Shown: positions 1 to 11,727, numbered from the stretch's first letter. The stretch is DNA of 64,000 bases from Prorocentrum cordatum (GCA_963575745.1 CAUYUJ010001747.1:206336-270335); one strand, 5' to 3'. Notes: generated from the letters alone by a model not told the origin. Numbers and translations are program-made.

Positions 1-930
1 GATGGCAATGCCCCGAGCGGCACCGCCGCCCCGGGACAGCGAACTCAGCAATGCTTTCGCCCAGCATCGCGACCGAGGTACCAGTATGGAAGGTTGTCTT
101 ATCGGGCCGCCCTCTATGCACCTGTGTCTGCCAGCCCAGCCGCGTCAGGCACCAGTGCTGGCTGGGTCGATTATGACAGAATCCAGTCGTGGGCGGGCGA
201 ATCCAGGACTGATGAGCCCATTCCTGAAAGACTGGCCGTTGAGCCGGCTGGCGGCCGCGCGAGCGACGGCGGCGGCCCCGGGCCGGCCATGGGCGGCGTC
301 TACGACGCGACCGTCGACTACGAAGACAAGAACGAGATCGGATAAATTCAATGATGCTCGGTGCATCTATCCGGGCATCAGCGAGTTACTGGCCACAGTA
401 AAACGTGGCAATGGTGTAGTCTTGACGATTGCAACGACAAGGTCCAGTGAGACCCTGGAATGCCAAGTACCTTGCCAGAGCCTCCACCGCCGCCTACGCC
501 GAAGGCGAGACCGCCGGAGAAGGGCCAGGGCAAGAGTGAGCCAAGTGGCTGGAGCTCGAGCAGAAGGGAGGACAGCTCCTCCAGGAATCAGAACCAGTGG
601 TGCTGGAGCAACAGCGATCCCTGGGACGACTCTCGTGAATGGAGAGGCCGCCGGAGAAGGTGATGCAGCGCGACAAAGTCGATGCTGGTCCGCACTGCTT
701 CGTGGAGCGGGTGCACCAGGTGTGCGCGGGCACTGTGGCCCAGGCGGGGAACGTCGTGTTTCTTCGGCCTTCCGCCCCCTGGCAACCACCGTTGAGCGGT
801 AAAATGCTTTTGGGGTTCGCTCCGGTGGCTGTGCATGCGTACGGGCCAGGTGGGTTGGGGGTCGGGGCGGCTCTACGGACCCCGCCGCGGGGGGAGTCAA
901 TGCACCCCTTCCGCACCACCAATATTTAGC
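1..930 (+). other. possible degraded coding remnant
   Basis: Short plus-strand reading frames at 94-345, 460-663 and about 639-770 have mixed, protein-like composition. The 460-663 frame is proline-rich and then Ser/Trp/Asp/Arg-rich, ending in an RRRR tail. They lie in different frames with stops between them, so if they belonged to one protein it is broken. I recognise no domain. A chance origin in G+C-rich DNA is equally possible. Confidence 0.2.
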
Positions 931-1195
931 CCTACCTGCTCTCTCTTCTTGCGCGTGCTGTCTGCCTCTGTACAGGCCGACTATTTCTGTTCCCGCAGCT
1001 ACACTACTTTGGCTCTAGGGAAACGGGAGAGGAGCGAGCCTGCGGCGCGCGCGCGTGCGTCGACCAGCGGGCCGGCCTCCTCCCTTCAGTGTTACTTTAC
1101 TGTGTGCTTGACGGCACTATCCTTTCTTCTCCATGCTATCTGCGGAGCCCACTGACCATGATATATTATCTGAACATGTTGCAGGGATTATGAAT

Positions 1196-1277
1196 ATTCA
1201 GGCAAAAGACTCCTCCTTTTCTTCTTCCTCCTCCTCCTGCCTCTCCCCCCGCCCCCCCCCCCCCCGCGCCCGCAGGA
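1196..1277 (+). repeat. polypyrimidine tract ending in GCAG
   Basis: About 80 bases of C/T, with a C run near 1250-1266, end in GCAG at about 1274-1277. This looks like a 3' splice acceptor, but no coding sequence follows that I can identify. The bases from 930 to 1195 show nothing recognisable. Confidence 0.5.
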
Positions 1278-1414
1278 ACGAAAACTTCCTCTCGGAGTGC
1301 GCTGCGTGTCAGACCTCCAAGCAGCAGGCGGCCCTGTGGGCAGAGTTCCCGCCCTTGGGGTAGGCCGCGCCTGGAAGCACTGATGGGCAGGGCATGCAAA
1401 GACCCACGGATAGC

Positions 1415-1815
1415 CAGGAGGAACGGGAGGAAAAGGAGGAGGAGGAGGAGGAATGAGGAGGAGGATTGGGGAGGTTGAGCAGGATGCGGACAGGGACGTG
1501 TAGGAGGATGAGGAGGAGGAAGAACTGGAAGAGGACGAGGAGGAGGATGAGGGGGAGGAGGACGAGGAGGAGGAGGAAAAAAAAGAGGAGGAGGAGGAGG
1601 AGGAGGAGGAGGACAAGTAGAAAGAGGAAGAGGATGAGGACGAGGAGGATGGTGAGGAGGAGCAGGAGGATGCACACGAGCAGGGGCAAGAGCATGAATA
1701 GGAGGAACTGGATGAACAGGATGAGGAGAGGGACGTGGATGAGGAGGAGGAGGAGGAGGAGGAGGAGGAGGAGGATGGGGATGGGGGAGGAGGAGGAGAA
1801 GGGGGAGGATGACCA
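1415..1815 (+). repeat. GGA-rich low-complexity tract
   Basis: Roughly 400 bases are dominated by GGA/GAG triplets with A-rich and GAT interruptions. Reading frames here give only poly-Arg/Glu on the plus strand or poly-Ser/Pro on the minus strand, as expected for a triplet repeat. Confidence 0.9.
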
Positions 1816-2147
1816 GGTTTGGAATCAACCCCTCCCTCCAACCCCCCTTTTTATTTCACAGGCCCCTACAACGTTTTCTTCCACTAAAGGAACTGCCCGG
1901 TTGGAAGACAACCGTTTGACGACTCTGAAACATGCCATAACATTATTCCCTTGATTCCAACGCCACGGATCAACCTGACTCTTGCATCTTGACGATCCAG
2001 AATCGTGCCGTAATGCTGTTCTTGGGACTGCAACACCGCGAATCAACGCAACTGTTGACCCTCAGAATCCCGAATCCTTCCAAAACACAATTTGGGGTAC
2101 GATGTCCATGGGAATCCGTGAACTTATTGCCATCTTCAGAATGGAAT

Positions 2148-2299
2148 GTGCGCGGCGCTGGGGCGAGAGCCATACTTTGAAAACGAACCGCTCTCAACCC
2201 GTAAAGCTCTTGCAAATGTTTAAGACGAGTGTGCACGGCGCGAAGGCGAGAGCCACGTTTTGAAAACGACCCGCGCTCACTCCGTGAAGCTCTTTCAAT
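2148..2299 (+). repeat. two-copy direct repeat of about 67 bp
   Basis: The stretches at about 2148-2214 and 2232-2299 are diverged copies. Both contain GGCGAGAGCCA, then TTTGAAAACGA, and both end in AAAGCTCTT or GAAGCTCTT followed by CAA. The second copy touches the first composite cap at 2301. The bases from 1830 to 2147 show nothing else recognisable. Confidence 0.75.
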
Positions 2300-2300
2300 T

Positions 2301-3695
2301 CCCGGAAAGGGCGTGGGCCCAGGGTTCTCGTGTTCCCGGAAAGGGCGTGGCCCCAGGGTTTTCTTTTAGTAGGTTAACCCCCCGTTTTGACTTGAAGGGG
2401 GCTGGCTGAATTATTTTCAATAAAAAAACGATGTAAAGTCCAACTCGGCGTGAACAAATACGTTTCGTGCGTGCCCGCTCGCGGAAAGTGAACCCCCTAG
2501 CTAGGATCCTCTATAAATAACGGGGTCCGCGGGCCTCCGTTTCTTTCTAAGAAAGAAAGTGCGGGGCACTTTTAGCAGAATCCCAGAAACAAAAAAGGTC
2601 TGGAGCCCCGACCGCGACGCGAAAAAGCGTCCCGCGCGCAGGAATTCCGAGGATGTCTCGCGCGTGCCGCGTCCCGCGCGCAGGAATTTCGAGGATGTCT
2701 CGACTACTTCGTTCCTTGTTTCAAGGATTTAGCATGCAACTGTTGAGTTTTTGCGTGCCCGCTCGAGGATGGTGCGCCCCCCGCGCCAAACATCGAGAAT
2801 GTCTCGAGCGAAACACTTGTTTGGCAAACTTGAAGGGCCTGGGTGCCCCAGCATGCCCATCGAGGCCCTGGGAGCGCGGACGCGGCGTACTTTACGAGGG
2901 GTCGTAGCCCACGGAGCTCGGACCACGCGTAATTTGCGAGGGATCGTGGCCCTCGGAGCGCGGGCGCAGCATAATTTACGAGGGGTCGGGGCCTTGGGAG
3001 CTCGGACGCAATGTAATTTACGAGGGATCGTAGCCCTTGGAGCGCGGGCGCAGCTTAGAATATGAGGGATCGGGGCCCTGGGGGCTCGGGCGCAGCGTGA
3101 TTTACAAAGGATCGTGGCCCTGGGAGCGCGGACGCAGCGTAATTTACAAGGGGTCGGGGCCCTGGGAGCGCGACCCCAATGTAATTTACGAGGGATCGTG
3201 GCCCTGGGAGCGCGGACGCAGCATAATTTACGAGGGATCGTGGCCCTGGGAGTGCGTTCCGTGGCACGTCCATTGGCACGTTCCGTTGCGCGTCCCCTTG
3301 GCACGTCCGGCAGTGCGTTCCCATGGCACGTTCCCTGGGACGTCGCCTGGCGCGTCCCTTGGGACGTTCCGCGGCGCTTCCTCCTGGCGGCATGTTCCCA
3401 TGTCAATTAACTCTGGGGCAGCTGCTATGTGCTCAGGCAGCTCGAGCTTAAGATCGAGATCAGTTCGGTCAGGACTCGGACGCAAAGGAGGACTCGATCC
3501 ACAACGCTGCAGAGCACAATCGCGGCATGGCACATCGCAGTTCAGCACGGCGCAGCACAGCACAGCCCTCGGCACGGTACATCAAGATCGATACACTCAT
3601 TCTTGCATGTGCCCGTCGCCCAATCAGGTGTCTTTGAAACGTTGCCATGTCTTGCATTTCTGTATTCCTTTCCGTGTTCGTGGGTCGAGTTTTTT
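2301..3695 (+). repeat. composite repeat 1
   Basis: The cap is doubled: CCCGGAAAGGGC occurs at 2301 and 2335. Module A follows at about 2460-2740, with its GGATCC core, the CCCCGACCGCGACGCG stretch and two GAGGATGTCTCG ends. Next come C units at 2860-3250, a short E array at 3250-3400 and one long-form F unit at 3407-3692. The end border is slightly altered (CTTTCCGTG then TTCGTGGGTCGA). The next cap starts within about 10 bases. Confidence 0.85.
2860..3250 (+). repeat. C-unit tandem array (42 bp)
   Basis: About nine diverged copies of a 42-bp unit carry GATCGTGGCCCTGGGAGCGC and then GGACGCAGCGTAATTTACGA. The spacing between AGGGATCG motifs at 3191 and 3233 is exactly 42. The period is a multiple of three, so false open frames run through the array. 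Confidence 0.9.
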
Positions 3696-3700
3696 TTAAC

Positions 3701-5600
3701 CCGAAAGGGCGTCGGCCCAGGGTTCTCTTTTAATAAGGTTGATTCGTTTTCGAAATCGGCATGAAGAGGGCTGGCGAAATTATGTCGTGATAAATAACGA
3801 GGTCGAAGAGGGCTGTCGAAGTAGACTTTGAGATGTCCAGAGCGAAGTGCTGTTTTTCTCGGAGAGGGCTCGGGCCCAGGATTTTCTTTTAGTGTGGTTA
3901 CCCGCGGTTCTGATGGCTGCAGGGCCGGCGAAATTCTTTTGCAATAAATAACGGGCTCGCGTAGGGCCGGCGAAGTTATTTTTGAGGATGTCTCGAACGA
4001 AACGCTTGTGTTTCAGAATGTGTTGAGGATGTCTCGAGCGAAACGCTTGTTTTGTCTTATATATTGTCCTCTCCTGGGGACCAGAATTCGGAGGATCTCT
4101 CAAGTGACATGCTTGTTTTCACGTGCCCAGGTCTTGAGGATGTCTCGAGCGAGACGCTTGGTTTCACGCTTCCAGGTTGCCCAGGCAGAGGTCTAGCGCC
4201 AGGATTTGTTCAGGATGTCTCGAGCGAGACGCTCGGTTTCACGCGTCCTCGTCGCCCAGGCGGATGTCTAGCATGAGGATGTGTTGAGGAAGGCTCGATC
4301 GAGATGCTTGTTTGCACGTGTCCAGGTTGCCCAGGCGGATGCCTAGCATGAGGATGTGTTGAGAATGTCTCGAGAGATACGCTTGTTTTCACGTGTCCAG
4401 GTCGCCCAGGCGGATGCCTAACATGAAGATGTGTTGAGGATGTCTCGAGCGAGACGTTTGTTTTCACGTGTACAGGTCGCCCAGGCGGATGTCTAGAATT
4501 AGGAGGTGTTGAAAACGTCTCGAGCGAAACACTTGTTTTCACGTGCCCAGGTCACCCAGGCGGACGTCTCACGTGAAGATGTGTTGAGGATGTCTCGAGC
4601 GAACCACTTGTTTTCACGTGTCCAGTTCGCCCAGGCGGCCGTCTACCATGAAAATGTGTTGAGGGTGTGTTGAGCGAAACGCTTGTTTTCACGTGTCCAG
4701 GTCGCTCAGGCGGATGTCTAGCATGTGACAGGATGTCTCGAGCGAAACGCTTGTCCCCAGCATGTCCCGTAGCGCGTGCCCTTGGCACGTCCCCATGGCA
4801 CGTCCCCTGGCACGTCGCCTGGCGCGTCCCTTGGGACGTTCCGCGGCGTGTCCTCCTGGCATGTCCCCCTGTCAATTAGCTCTGGGGCAGCTACTATGTG
4901 TTCAGGCAGCTCGAGCTTAAGATCGAGATCAGTTCGGTCAGGACTCGGACGCAAAGGAGGACTCGATCCACAACGCTGTAGAGCACAATCGCGGCATGGC
5001 ACATCGCAGTTCAGCACGGCAAAGCCCAGCACAGACTTCGGCACGGTACATCAAGATCGATACATTCAGCATTGCAATTTGGCACGTTCCTTGGCACGTT
5101 CCGTGGGGCGTCCCTTGGCGAGTCCCCCTGGCACGTCGCGTGGCGCGTCCCCTTGCACATCCCGTGGCACATCCATTGGCGCGTTCCGTAGCGCGTCCCC
5201 TTGGCACGTCCCGCGGTGCGACCCCATGGCACGTCCCCTGGCACGTCGCCTGGCGCGTCCCTTGGGACGTTTCGCTGCGCGTCCTCCTGGCATTTCTCCC
5301 TGTCAATTAGCTCTGGGGCAGCTACTATGTGTTCAGGCAGCTCGAGCTTAAGATCGAGATCAGTTCGGTCAGGACTCGGATGCAAAGGAGGACTCGATCC
5401 ACGACGCTATAGAGCACAACCGCGGCATGGCACATCGCAATTCAGCACGGTGCAGCACAGCACAGCCCTCGATAGGCTACAATATTGATACACTCAGCAT
5501 GGCATTTGCACATCACCCAATCAGGTGCCTTGGAAACGTTACCATGCGTTACATTTCTATATTCCTTTCCGGGTTCGTGGGTCGATTATGTTTAATTCGA
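3701..5600 (+). repeat. composite repeat 2
   Basis: A degenerate cap at 3701 and a second cap-like motif at about 3856 are followed by a B-unit array (3975-4750). The rest is E and F modules: E 4770-4870, F 4874-5075, E 5076-5300, long F 5305-5590. The end border reads CCTTTCCGGG then TTCGTGGGTCGATTATG. It shows the F-E-F higher-order pattern, with about 427 bp between the two F units. Confidence 0.85.
3975..4750 (+). repeat. B-unit tandem array (about 76 bp)
   Basis: Ten or so copies carry GATGTCTCGAGCGAGACG, then TTCACGTGTCCAGG, CGCCCAGGCGGATG and TCTAGCATGAGG. The core GTCTCG-AG-CGAGAC is a perfect 6-bp inverted repeat with a two-base loop. In many copies it is changed to GTCTCGAGCGAAACG, which breaks the symmetry. 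Confidence 0.9.
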
Positions 5601-5639
5601 TCGATAAAACACCGGGTGAAGTAAGCATTTTCGTTTGTT

Positions 5640-6390
5640 GCGGATGTCTCGAGCGAATCGTTCGTTTTGCATAATTGGTTGATGCTATCTAGAGCGAAAC
5701 GTTTGTTTCGGAGATTTCCAGGAACCTGGACGCCCAAGGACGCCCCAGGCAGCCCTGGGAGCGCGGACGCAGCATCATTTACGGTGGATCGTGGCCCTCG
5801 GAGCGCGGACGCAGCTTTGTTTATTAGGGGTCGTGGCCCTGGGAGCGCGGACGCAGCGTAGTTTACGAGGGATCGTGGCCCATTGAGCGCGGACGCAGCG
5901 TAGTTTACGAGGGATTGTGGCCCAGGGAGCGCGGAAGCAGCGTAATTGATTAAGTATCATGGCCCTGGAAACGCGGACGCAGCATGATTTACGATGGCTC
6001 TTGACCCTGGAAGCGCGGACGTAGTATAATTTACAAGGGAACGTGGTCCTGGGAGCGATGACGCACCGTAATTCACGAGGGAGCGAAGCCCTTGGAGCGC
6101 GGTCGCAGCGTAGTTTACGAGTTTACGGATTCGCCGAGCTTCAGATCCAGATCAGTTTGGTCAGGACTCGGATGCAAAGTGGGATTAGGTCCACAACGCT
6201 ATAGAGCACAACCTGGCATGGCACATGGCAATTCAGCACCGCGCAGCACAGCACAGCCTTTGATGCGGTATGCCAAGATCGATACACTCAGCGATGCAAT
6301 TGCCCGTCGCCCAATCATGTGCCTTGAAAACGCTGCCATGCCGTACATGTCTCTATTCCTTTCCGGGTTCGAGGGTCGATCATGTTTGCA
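5640..6390 (+). repeat. composite repeat 3, 5' truncated
   Basis: There is no cap. The copy opens with B-unit remnants (5640-5720) and continues with about nine C units (5750-6120). It jumps straight into an F unit that lacks its first 45 bases (6128-6385), with no E array. The end border is CCTTTCCGGG then TTCGAGGGTCGATCATG. Confidence 0.8.
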
Positions 6391-6835
6391 ATTGTTGATG
6401 GTGTGAGCCTGCTCGTGCGGCACCCTTTGGGGCCTTTGTCATTCAGCCTGGTGGCGCTCAGGTTGAAATGAGACCTCAGGTATTATTCATGTGTAGGTGT
6501 TCATTAAAGGTCGTTCTTCGGTAAGGTCCTTTCTGAAGGACTCTCCAGTAATGACTCCTGATTACGGAGTGCTCGTGTAAATGATTCTCCGTTGCGGATT
6601 CTACAGTGCGAGGCCTTTTGTCAGGATGGTGCAGGAAGGAGTTTTTGTGAAGGACTCCTCGTTCAGAATTCCTTAGGACGGCTCAGTAATCATGTTTGCA
6701 ATGGTTGATGTTCCACGCACGCTCGTGCGGCACCCTTTTGGGGCATCGTCGTTCAGTTTGGTGGCGCTCAGGTAGTATTAATTATCCTAGTGCGACCCTA
6801 CCTAGGAGTTGGAGGATCTAGGAAAGCAACATCTA
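6391..6835 (+). repeat. dispersed J module, first copy
   Basis: The module contains CTCGTGCGGCACCCTTT, then GTCATTCAGCCTGGTGGCGC and a run of AAGGACTCC/AAGGATTCC-like decamers. The CTCGTGCGGCACCC and CATTCAG parts recur internally at about 6720-6770. Related copies lie at 23.04-23.66 kb and 31.29-31.69 kb. No gene is visible. Confidence 0.75.
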
Positions 6836-7000
6836 TATGAAGCTAAGTTGAGCTAAGATGAAGCTAAGCTAAGATGAAATAAGCTAAGCTAAGATGAGAT
6901 TAGCAACGCTAAGCTAAGGGAACGTCACTGGGGGAACCGCGGAGCGGATGCCGGGGGAACAGCCTGGGGCGTTTTCCACTGCCCCGCCCCTTCTAGGCAG
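6836..7000 (+). repeat. AGCTA pentamer tract plus conserved GC-rich tail
   Basis: AAGCTAAGCT/GATGAAGC pentamers run from 6836 to 6918. A sequence with GGGAACGTCACTGGGGGAAC and CGGATGCCGGGGGAAC follows. The same pentamer-then-tail order recurs at about 22.44-22.56 kb and 22.87-23.03 kb. Confidence 0.85.
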
Positions 7001-7082
7001 AGCCTAGGTAGGGAATCAAACACTGGTTTCCCGGGCACGTCCATGTCCAAAGGGGCCGAAGAAGGTGGTGCATAAACATTAT

Positions 7083-7320
7083 CATGTATGTACGTGTGTG
7101 CATACTTACGTACGTATGTATGTATGCACATATATATATATGCATGTCTGGATGTATATATGTATAGGTGTATAGGTGTATATGTATGTATGTATGTATG
7201 TATGTATGCATGGATGTATGCATGTATGCATGCATGTATGTATGTATGTATGTATGTATGTATGTATGTATGTATGAATGTATGTATGTATGTATGTATG
7301 TATGTATGTATGACTGTGTG
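7083..7320 (+). repeat. TATG tetranucleotide microsatellite
   Basis: (TATG)n with GCATG interruptions covers about 235 bases, purest at 7240-7310. The Met-Tyr-Val-Cys open frames over it are artefacts of the repeat. Confidence 0.95.
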
Positions 7321-7399
7321 TATGTTATCAGCTCATTTGCTTTGGCGTCCGCGCGTCAATCCATGCACCGGCTAGACCGCAGCTACACAGAAGACTTTT

Positions 7400-7565
7400 C
7401 GGGTTGTGCAGCACGGGGACTGCGCAGCACGGGCTTTGCAGCACCGTGGAAAGAGACAGGCCTCCATGAGACGCACAAAGAGACACGGGCAGACCTACAA
7501 CACCTGCACAGCACGGGTTGTGCAGCACCCAAGAGACACGGGCTGTGCAGCACCGTGGAAAGTGA
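7400..7565 (+). repeat. minisatellite with GTGCAGCAC units
   Basis: About seven copies of GTGCAGCAC and close variants alternate with GTGGAAAGAGAC-like spacers. The motif also appears at 9415-9425 and 10,218-10,226, inside the minus-strand gene at 8223-10,409. Confidence 0.8.
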
Positions 7566-7570
7566 CGGAC

Positions 7571-7727
7571 TCATCGCCCGATTCTGCTGGCCGCACTGCC
7601 CGCGGCGGCCCGCATCTCCTTGTTCCACCCGAAAGCAGCGTCACACGCGTCGCGAACGCTGGCGAGCTTGCCGCTGATGAAGTCGTGGCAGAGAGCTTTG
7701 TCCTGGTCCGACAACGCGTCCCACATA
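7571..7727 (-). CDS. possible terminal exon, unidentified protein
   Basis: Read on the minus strand, this stretch has balanced, protein-like composition: it begins WDALSDQDKALCHD, continues to AAFGWNKEMRAAAG and stops at 7571-7573. It lies downstream of the minus-strand 728-codon gene and is separated from it by CA and ACATCT microsatellites, which could lie in an intron. I see no clear AG acceptor at its upstream edge, so it may be a relic. Confidence 0.3.
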
Positions 7728-7866
7728 CACACACATGCACACACAAACATGCACACACACACAAACATGCACACACACACATGCAGCATTCCACATCTAC
7801 AGCTACACCTACACCTACATCTACATCTACATCTACATCCACATCTACACCTAGACATCAACATCA
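7728..7866 (+). repeat. CA-rich and CTACAT simple repeats
   Basis: (CA)n with CATG interruptions (7728-7785) is followed by CTACACCTACATCTACAT hexamers (7795-7865). Confidence 0.95.
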
Positions 7867-8222
7867 CATCCCGTGGAGGTCGGCGGCATCCTTTCAAAAC
7901 CATGCCCTCGCCTGCTGCGTGCGAGCGTGGTCCTCCTGCTTTCGCCAGTCTTCGCCTCGTCCGGCGAAGAGTGGTGGATGCTGTGGTGGTGGCGGTGGAC
8001 GCTGTGGTGATGCGATGGCGCCCATGGTGGGGGCGACGGCGGCGACTGCGATGATGTTTTTCGACTCCGCGCCCGCTCCTCAACAGTTTCCATCACCGCG
8101 GCCAAAACGCAGGGCATCTTTGGCTTTCTCTAGAGCTTTGGCAGGAGTTATGGAGCTGTTCCACGAGCTGCGGAAGAGTCTCAAGTTGAGACCACTGAAA
8201 GGAGCAACGAGAAAGAAAAGGG

Positions 8223-10409
8223 TCATTTCGCAGTTCCCAGAGAGTTGAAAAAGGAACGTGCGGAAAGCGCGCCGAAACACTTGATGCCATGACTGCCTCG
8301 ATGCCCTCGCCACTCTCGCAGCGTACGGGGGTGCATCCATTGCTCGTAGTCGACTTTCCACTCTTTCAAAGCGCGATCGAGCTCTTGTTCACTCAGGATG
8401 TCGATGCTGGAGTCGTTGCATATTCTCTCGCGGCGTCCGGTTGTCAATCTGATCAGCAGCTCCAATCTGACCTCAGCAGCGCAGCGCTCGTCGTCCGGGA
8501 GGTACCCGACAGCGCCGTCAGAGAGGAGCCCGTGCCTTGACAGATCGCCCCAGAGGAAGTTGCGCGTGACCCACTCCAGCACCTCGTCCGAGAGCTCCTC
8601 CAAGGCAGCGGCCACGTGAGGACATGCGGCACGATGCCGGGGCGCAGGCTGTTCAGCGCTGCTGGATGAGAGGGCGGCGCGAGAACGAGCGGCAACAGAG
8701 CCCCACAGAGAATCGAATGCGACGTGCGCCTCCGCCATCGTCGAAGCATTCTGCCATGGGCCTTGGTATCTGGCCAGCTCCTCGGGCGGGATGACAAGCC
8801 CAACTCTGGCCCAGAATTTCCTCATCACATTCTTGTTGACTCGTGACTTTGCCATCTCCTTCTCGGTCCGAGGCGAGCAGCCAGCGTCGATTATAACGAC
8901 GTCGCCCTCCAGCATTCCAAAGTTGCAGAGGGGCGGGTCATCCATGCAATGCCCAAGTGTGAACGCTCGGAGCAGGCAGCGCGCTGCTCCAACAATGCAC
9001 TGCTCGGTGCATGCACCGCGCTTCAGCGCCTGGTCCAATCGAACGGCCAGCTCAGTGATCCAGCCGTTCCATTGACAGACAGGTTGTGCAACGCTGTTGA
9101 GCTGAACGACAGGAGCTGCCGCGAGAATATGTGGGTAAATCCCGCTGTCCCCGTGTTCTTGAAAAAGCTCGGGCTCTGGTTCCGCTTCCTTGCAGAGCTT
9201 GAGGACCTTGCCGGAGAATGGGTGGCCATCGTCGGGACGCAGGGCCTCCAGCAGGTGCGCGACCTTGAATAAGCCGCGGCCACGGTGCAGAGCTCTGAAG
9301 TGACAGCCAGACACGTCGACATCCAGGGTCGCGGGCAGAGGCGGCCGTCGCGCGTGAGTCCTTCGCGGCTCTTCATTTTGAACCAGGGACGCCTGGATTT
9401 GCCATGCGTCAGCAGGCTGTGCAGCGCTGCTTCCGCGGCGCCTGGCCTCAACTTGGCGAGGCCCATCAGCGTGGTCGTCGTCGTCGTCGCCGCGACTGCG
9501 GCTACGGCCGCGACTGCGGCTAGGCTCGCGGCGACCACCGCTTTGACACAGATCGATCACTTCCGCCGCTGTCAGGGGCCTGCCTCCGCGCGACGCAGGG
9601 CGGGGCATCGCCGGCGGCCCGAGCTTCCCGAACTCATCCCAGATGTCCAGTTGCTCCAGCTGGAAATACTCGGCAACCTGGAACCACGAGTTGCATCTCT
9701 CCAGCCAGTCGTCGTCTTCATCAAGCCACCGCCTGCTGTCCACAGGGCGGATGCGCGCGTGCTGCATGACGCGGCCCTTGCTCCGCCTGATCGACAGGCC
9801 CGAGTTGCCAACTCCGTCGTTCAAGACACTCCACAAACACTCGAGATCGTTGTCGATCATGTGGGTCGACTGCAAACGCTGAGAAACAACGCCCTTACCA
9901 CCCTCCCCGCTCTTCTGAGCCGTCAAATGGATGTCCGCGCCAGGCGCCCCCATCTCGAGCAAGCGTGTGCTCCGGATCAGCTTGGCGACCCGCGCCTCTA
10001 CCCTGCCCAGGCGGGCATGGCGCGAGTACCGCGTGCCCCGCGTCGTGCGACGGACGAGGCGCATGTCTTGCAGGCCGTACTCAGCCGCAAAAAAGACAAC
10101 GAACGCCCAGAAACCATCCTCGATTGCCGTGTGCATCGCGCTGCCTTCGACCCGCTCATCGTCCTTCCGCTTGGACGCGACGTCGCCCGCATCGACGGCC
10201 GCGACAGGCCGGGTGGGCTGTGCAGCACCACCTGGCGCCGAGGCGGGCTCTGTAGCACCGCTGAACGCCTCGCTCCGCCAACCCCGGGACATGGGCGCGG
10301 GCGGCTGTGTGGCAGGGGCCTCCAGACTTGAGCCGAAATGGTTACGGGAGGCACCGCTTGCGGGAGTTTCAGTCCGGCCATCGAGGCCAGCTCGGCATCT
10401 GTCGCACAT
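8223..10409 (-). CDS. kinase-like hypothetical protein, 728 aa
   Basis: This is the longest intact reading frame outside transposons: 728 codons on the minus strand, ATG at 10,409, stop at 8223. Residues about 1-90 are low complexity. Residues about 295-312 form an Arg/Ser stretch followed by an Asp run. From residue 400 the sequence fits a divergent protein-kinase-like fold. SGKVLKLCKEA (Lys 404) could be the ATP-anchoring lysine. HCMDDPPLCN (487-496) has the catalytic-loop spacing D-x4-N. VVIIDAG (about 504-510) would replace DFG, 12 residues after the Asn, close to the usual spacing. There is no glycine-rich loop that I can place. The family is unknown to me and substrate and location cannot be inferred. 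The start is the first ATG; a 5' exon is possible. Confidence 0.6.
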   Translation of the reverse strand: MCDRCRAGLDGRTETPASGASRNHFGSSLEAPATQPPAPMSRGWRSEAFSGATEPASAPGGAAQPTRPVAAVDAGDVASKRKDDERVEGSAMHTAIEDGFWAFVVFFAAEYGLQDMRLVRRTTRGTRYSRHARLGRVEARVAKLIRSTRLLEMGAPGADIHLTAQKSGEGGKGVVSQRLQSTHMIDNDLECLWSVLNDGVGNSGLSIRRSKGRVMQHARIRPVDSRRWLDEDDDWLERCNSWFQVAEYFQLEQLDIWDEFGKLGPPAMPRPASRGGRPLTAAEVIDLCQSGGRREPSRSRGRSRSRGDDDDDHADGPRQVEARRRGSSAAQPADAWQIQASLVQNEEPRRTHARRPPLPATLDVDVSGCHFRALHRGRGLFKVAHLLEALRPDDGHPFSGKVLKLCKEAEPEPELFQEHGDSGIYPHILAAAPVVQLNSVAQPVCQWNGWITELAVRLDQALKRGACTEQCIVGAARCLLRAFTLGHCMDDPPLCNFGMLEGDVVIIDAGCSPRTEKEMAKSRVNKNVMRKFWARVGLVIPPEELARYQGPWQNASTMAEAHVAFDSLWGSVAARSRAALSSSSAEQPAPRHRAACPHVAAALEELSDEVLEWVTRNFLWGDLSRHGLLSDGAVGYLPDDERCAAEVRLELLIRLTTGRRERICNDSSIDILSEQELDRALKEWKVDYEQWMHPRTLREWRGHRGSHGIKCFGALSARSFFNSLGTAK

Positions 10410-11145
10410 TGTTTTTGCCTTGCCTTGCCTTTGCTTTGCTTTTGCTTTTGCTTTGCTGTGCGTTGCTTGTGCTTTGCTTTGCTGTCGCTGCTGTTGATTC
10501 TACAGGCTTACGCCACATCCACCCACCCCTTGTATTCTTTGGTCGCTCAGGTATCAATTCTTTTGTATTTCCCTTCCCCAGGGGCTCTTGGGGGGTCCTG
10601 GGTGCCTCTGTGGGGGATGAGGCAGAGGAGTGGAAAGATAGATAGATGGAGGAAGGTGCGGATGAGGACACGGCGTCAAGCGGGCTCTGGTAGCGGTCCA
10701 GGGATTCATTTGGAGGGGATCTCGTCTTCACGCCCCGTCGGTTTTCGGGGGTCCTGTCTGGCGCAAGGAGAACGTCTACAGCCCCAGGGCCGATTCTCCG
10801 AACGAATAGGATGCATCTCGTCCGCCTCCTCCTCCTTCTCTTCCGCCGACATTATTCGCCTACTCTTCCTTGTCCTCCTCCCCCCCCCCACGTAAAGAGG
10901 AAGAGGAGGAGGAGGAGAATTCGTGTGACCCCGTCTTTTCTATGCAGGGGTGTGTGTGTGTGTGTGTATGTGTGGTTCGATCTTGCTGATGAGGTCCGTC
11001 CGGGACCTGCGGGAGTAGTCCTGTGTCGGTTTGGGAGTCCTTGTTGTGGCTTCTGGCGGCGGATATTTTCGCACGCCTAGAGGCCGACACGGGGTCGGTC
11101 GATATAAATGGTCATTGTGCTTATGCGAGCAGGAATAGCGAGCTA
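10410..11145 (+). other. non-coding stretch, no gene seen
   Basis: It holds CTTTGCTTTTG-type pyrimidine repeats (10,415-10,490), a GATA run (10,638-10,650), C/T and GGA tracts (10,815-10,915) and a TG run (10,949-10,970). If the minus-strand gene at 8223-10,409 has a promoter it would lie here, but I recognise no defined element. Confidence 0.6.
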
Positions 11146-11170
11146 GTACACATAGTAGTAGGAGTAGTAG

Positions 11171-11727
<557 letters not shown>

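Noticed and set aside
2301-2350. Cap as a Helitron or LTR end
   Set aside because: No 5' TC with 3' CTRR hairpin and no TG...CA ends are found at the composite borders.
3407-3692. F unit as a tRNA-derived SINE
   Set aside because: GGGTTCGTGGGTC resembles a B box and TTAGCTCTGGGG faintly resembles an A box, but each has mismatches, the B-like box lies at the 3' end in the wrong order, and there is no tail or tRNA fold.
3975-4750. B array as CRISPR
   Set aside because: The units are contiguous diverged satellites without unique spacers of fixed length.
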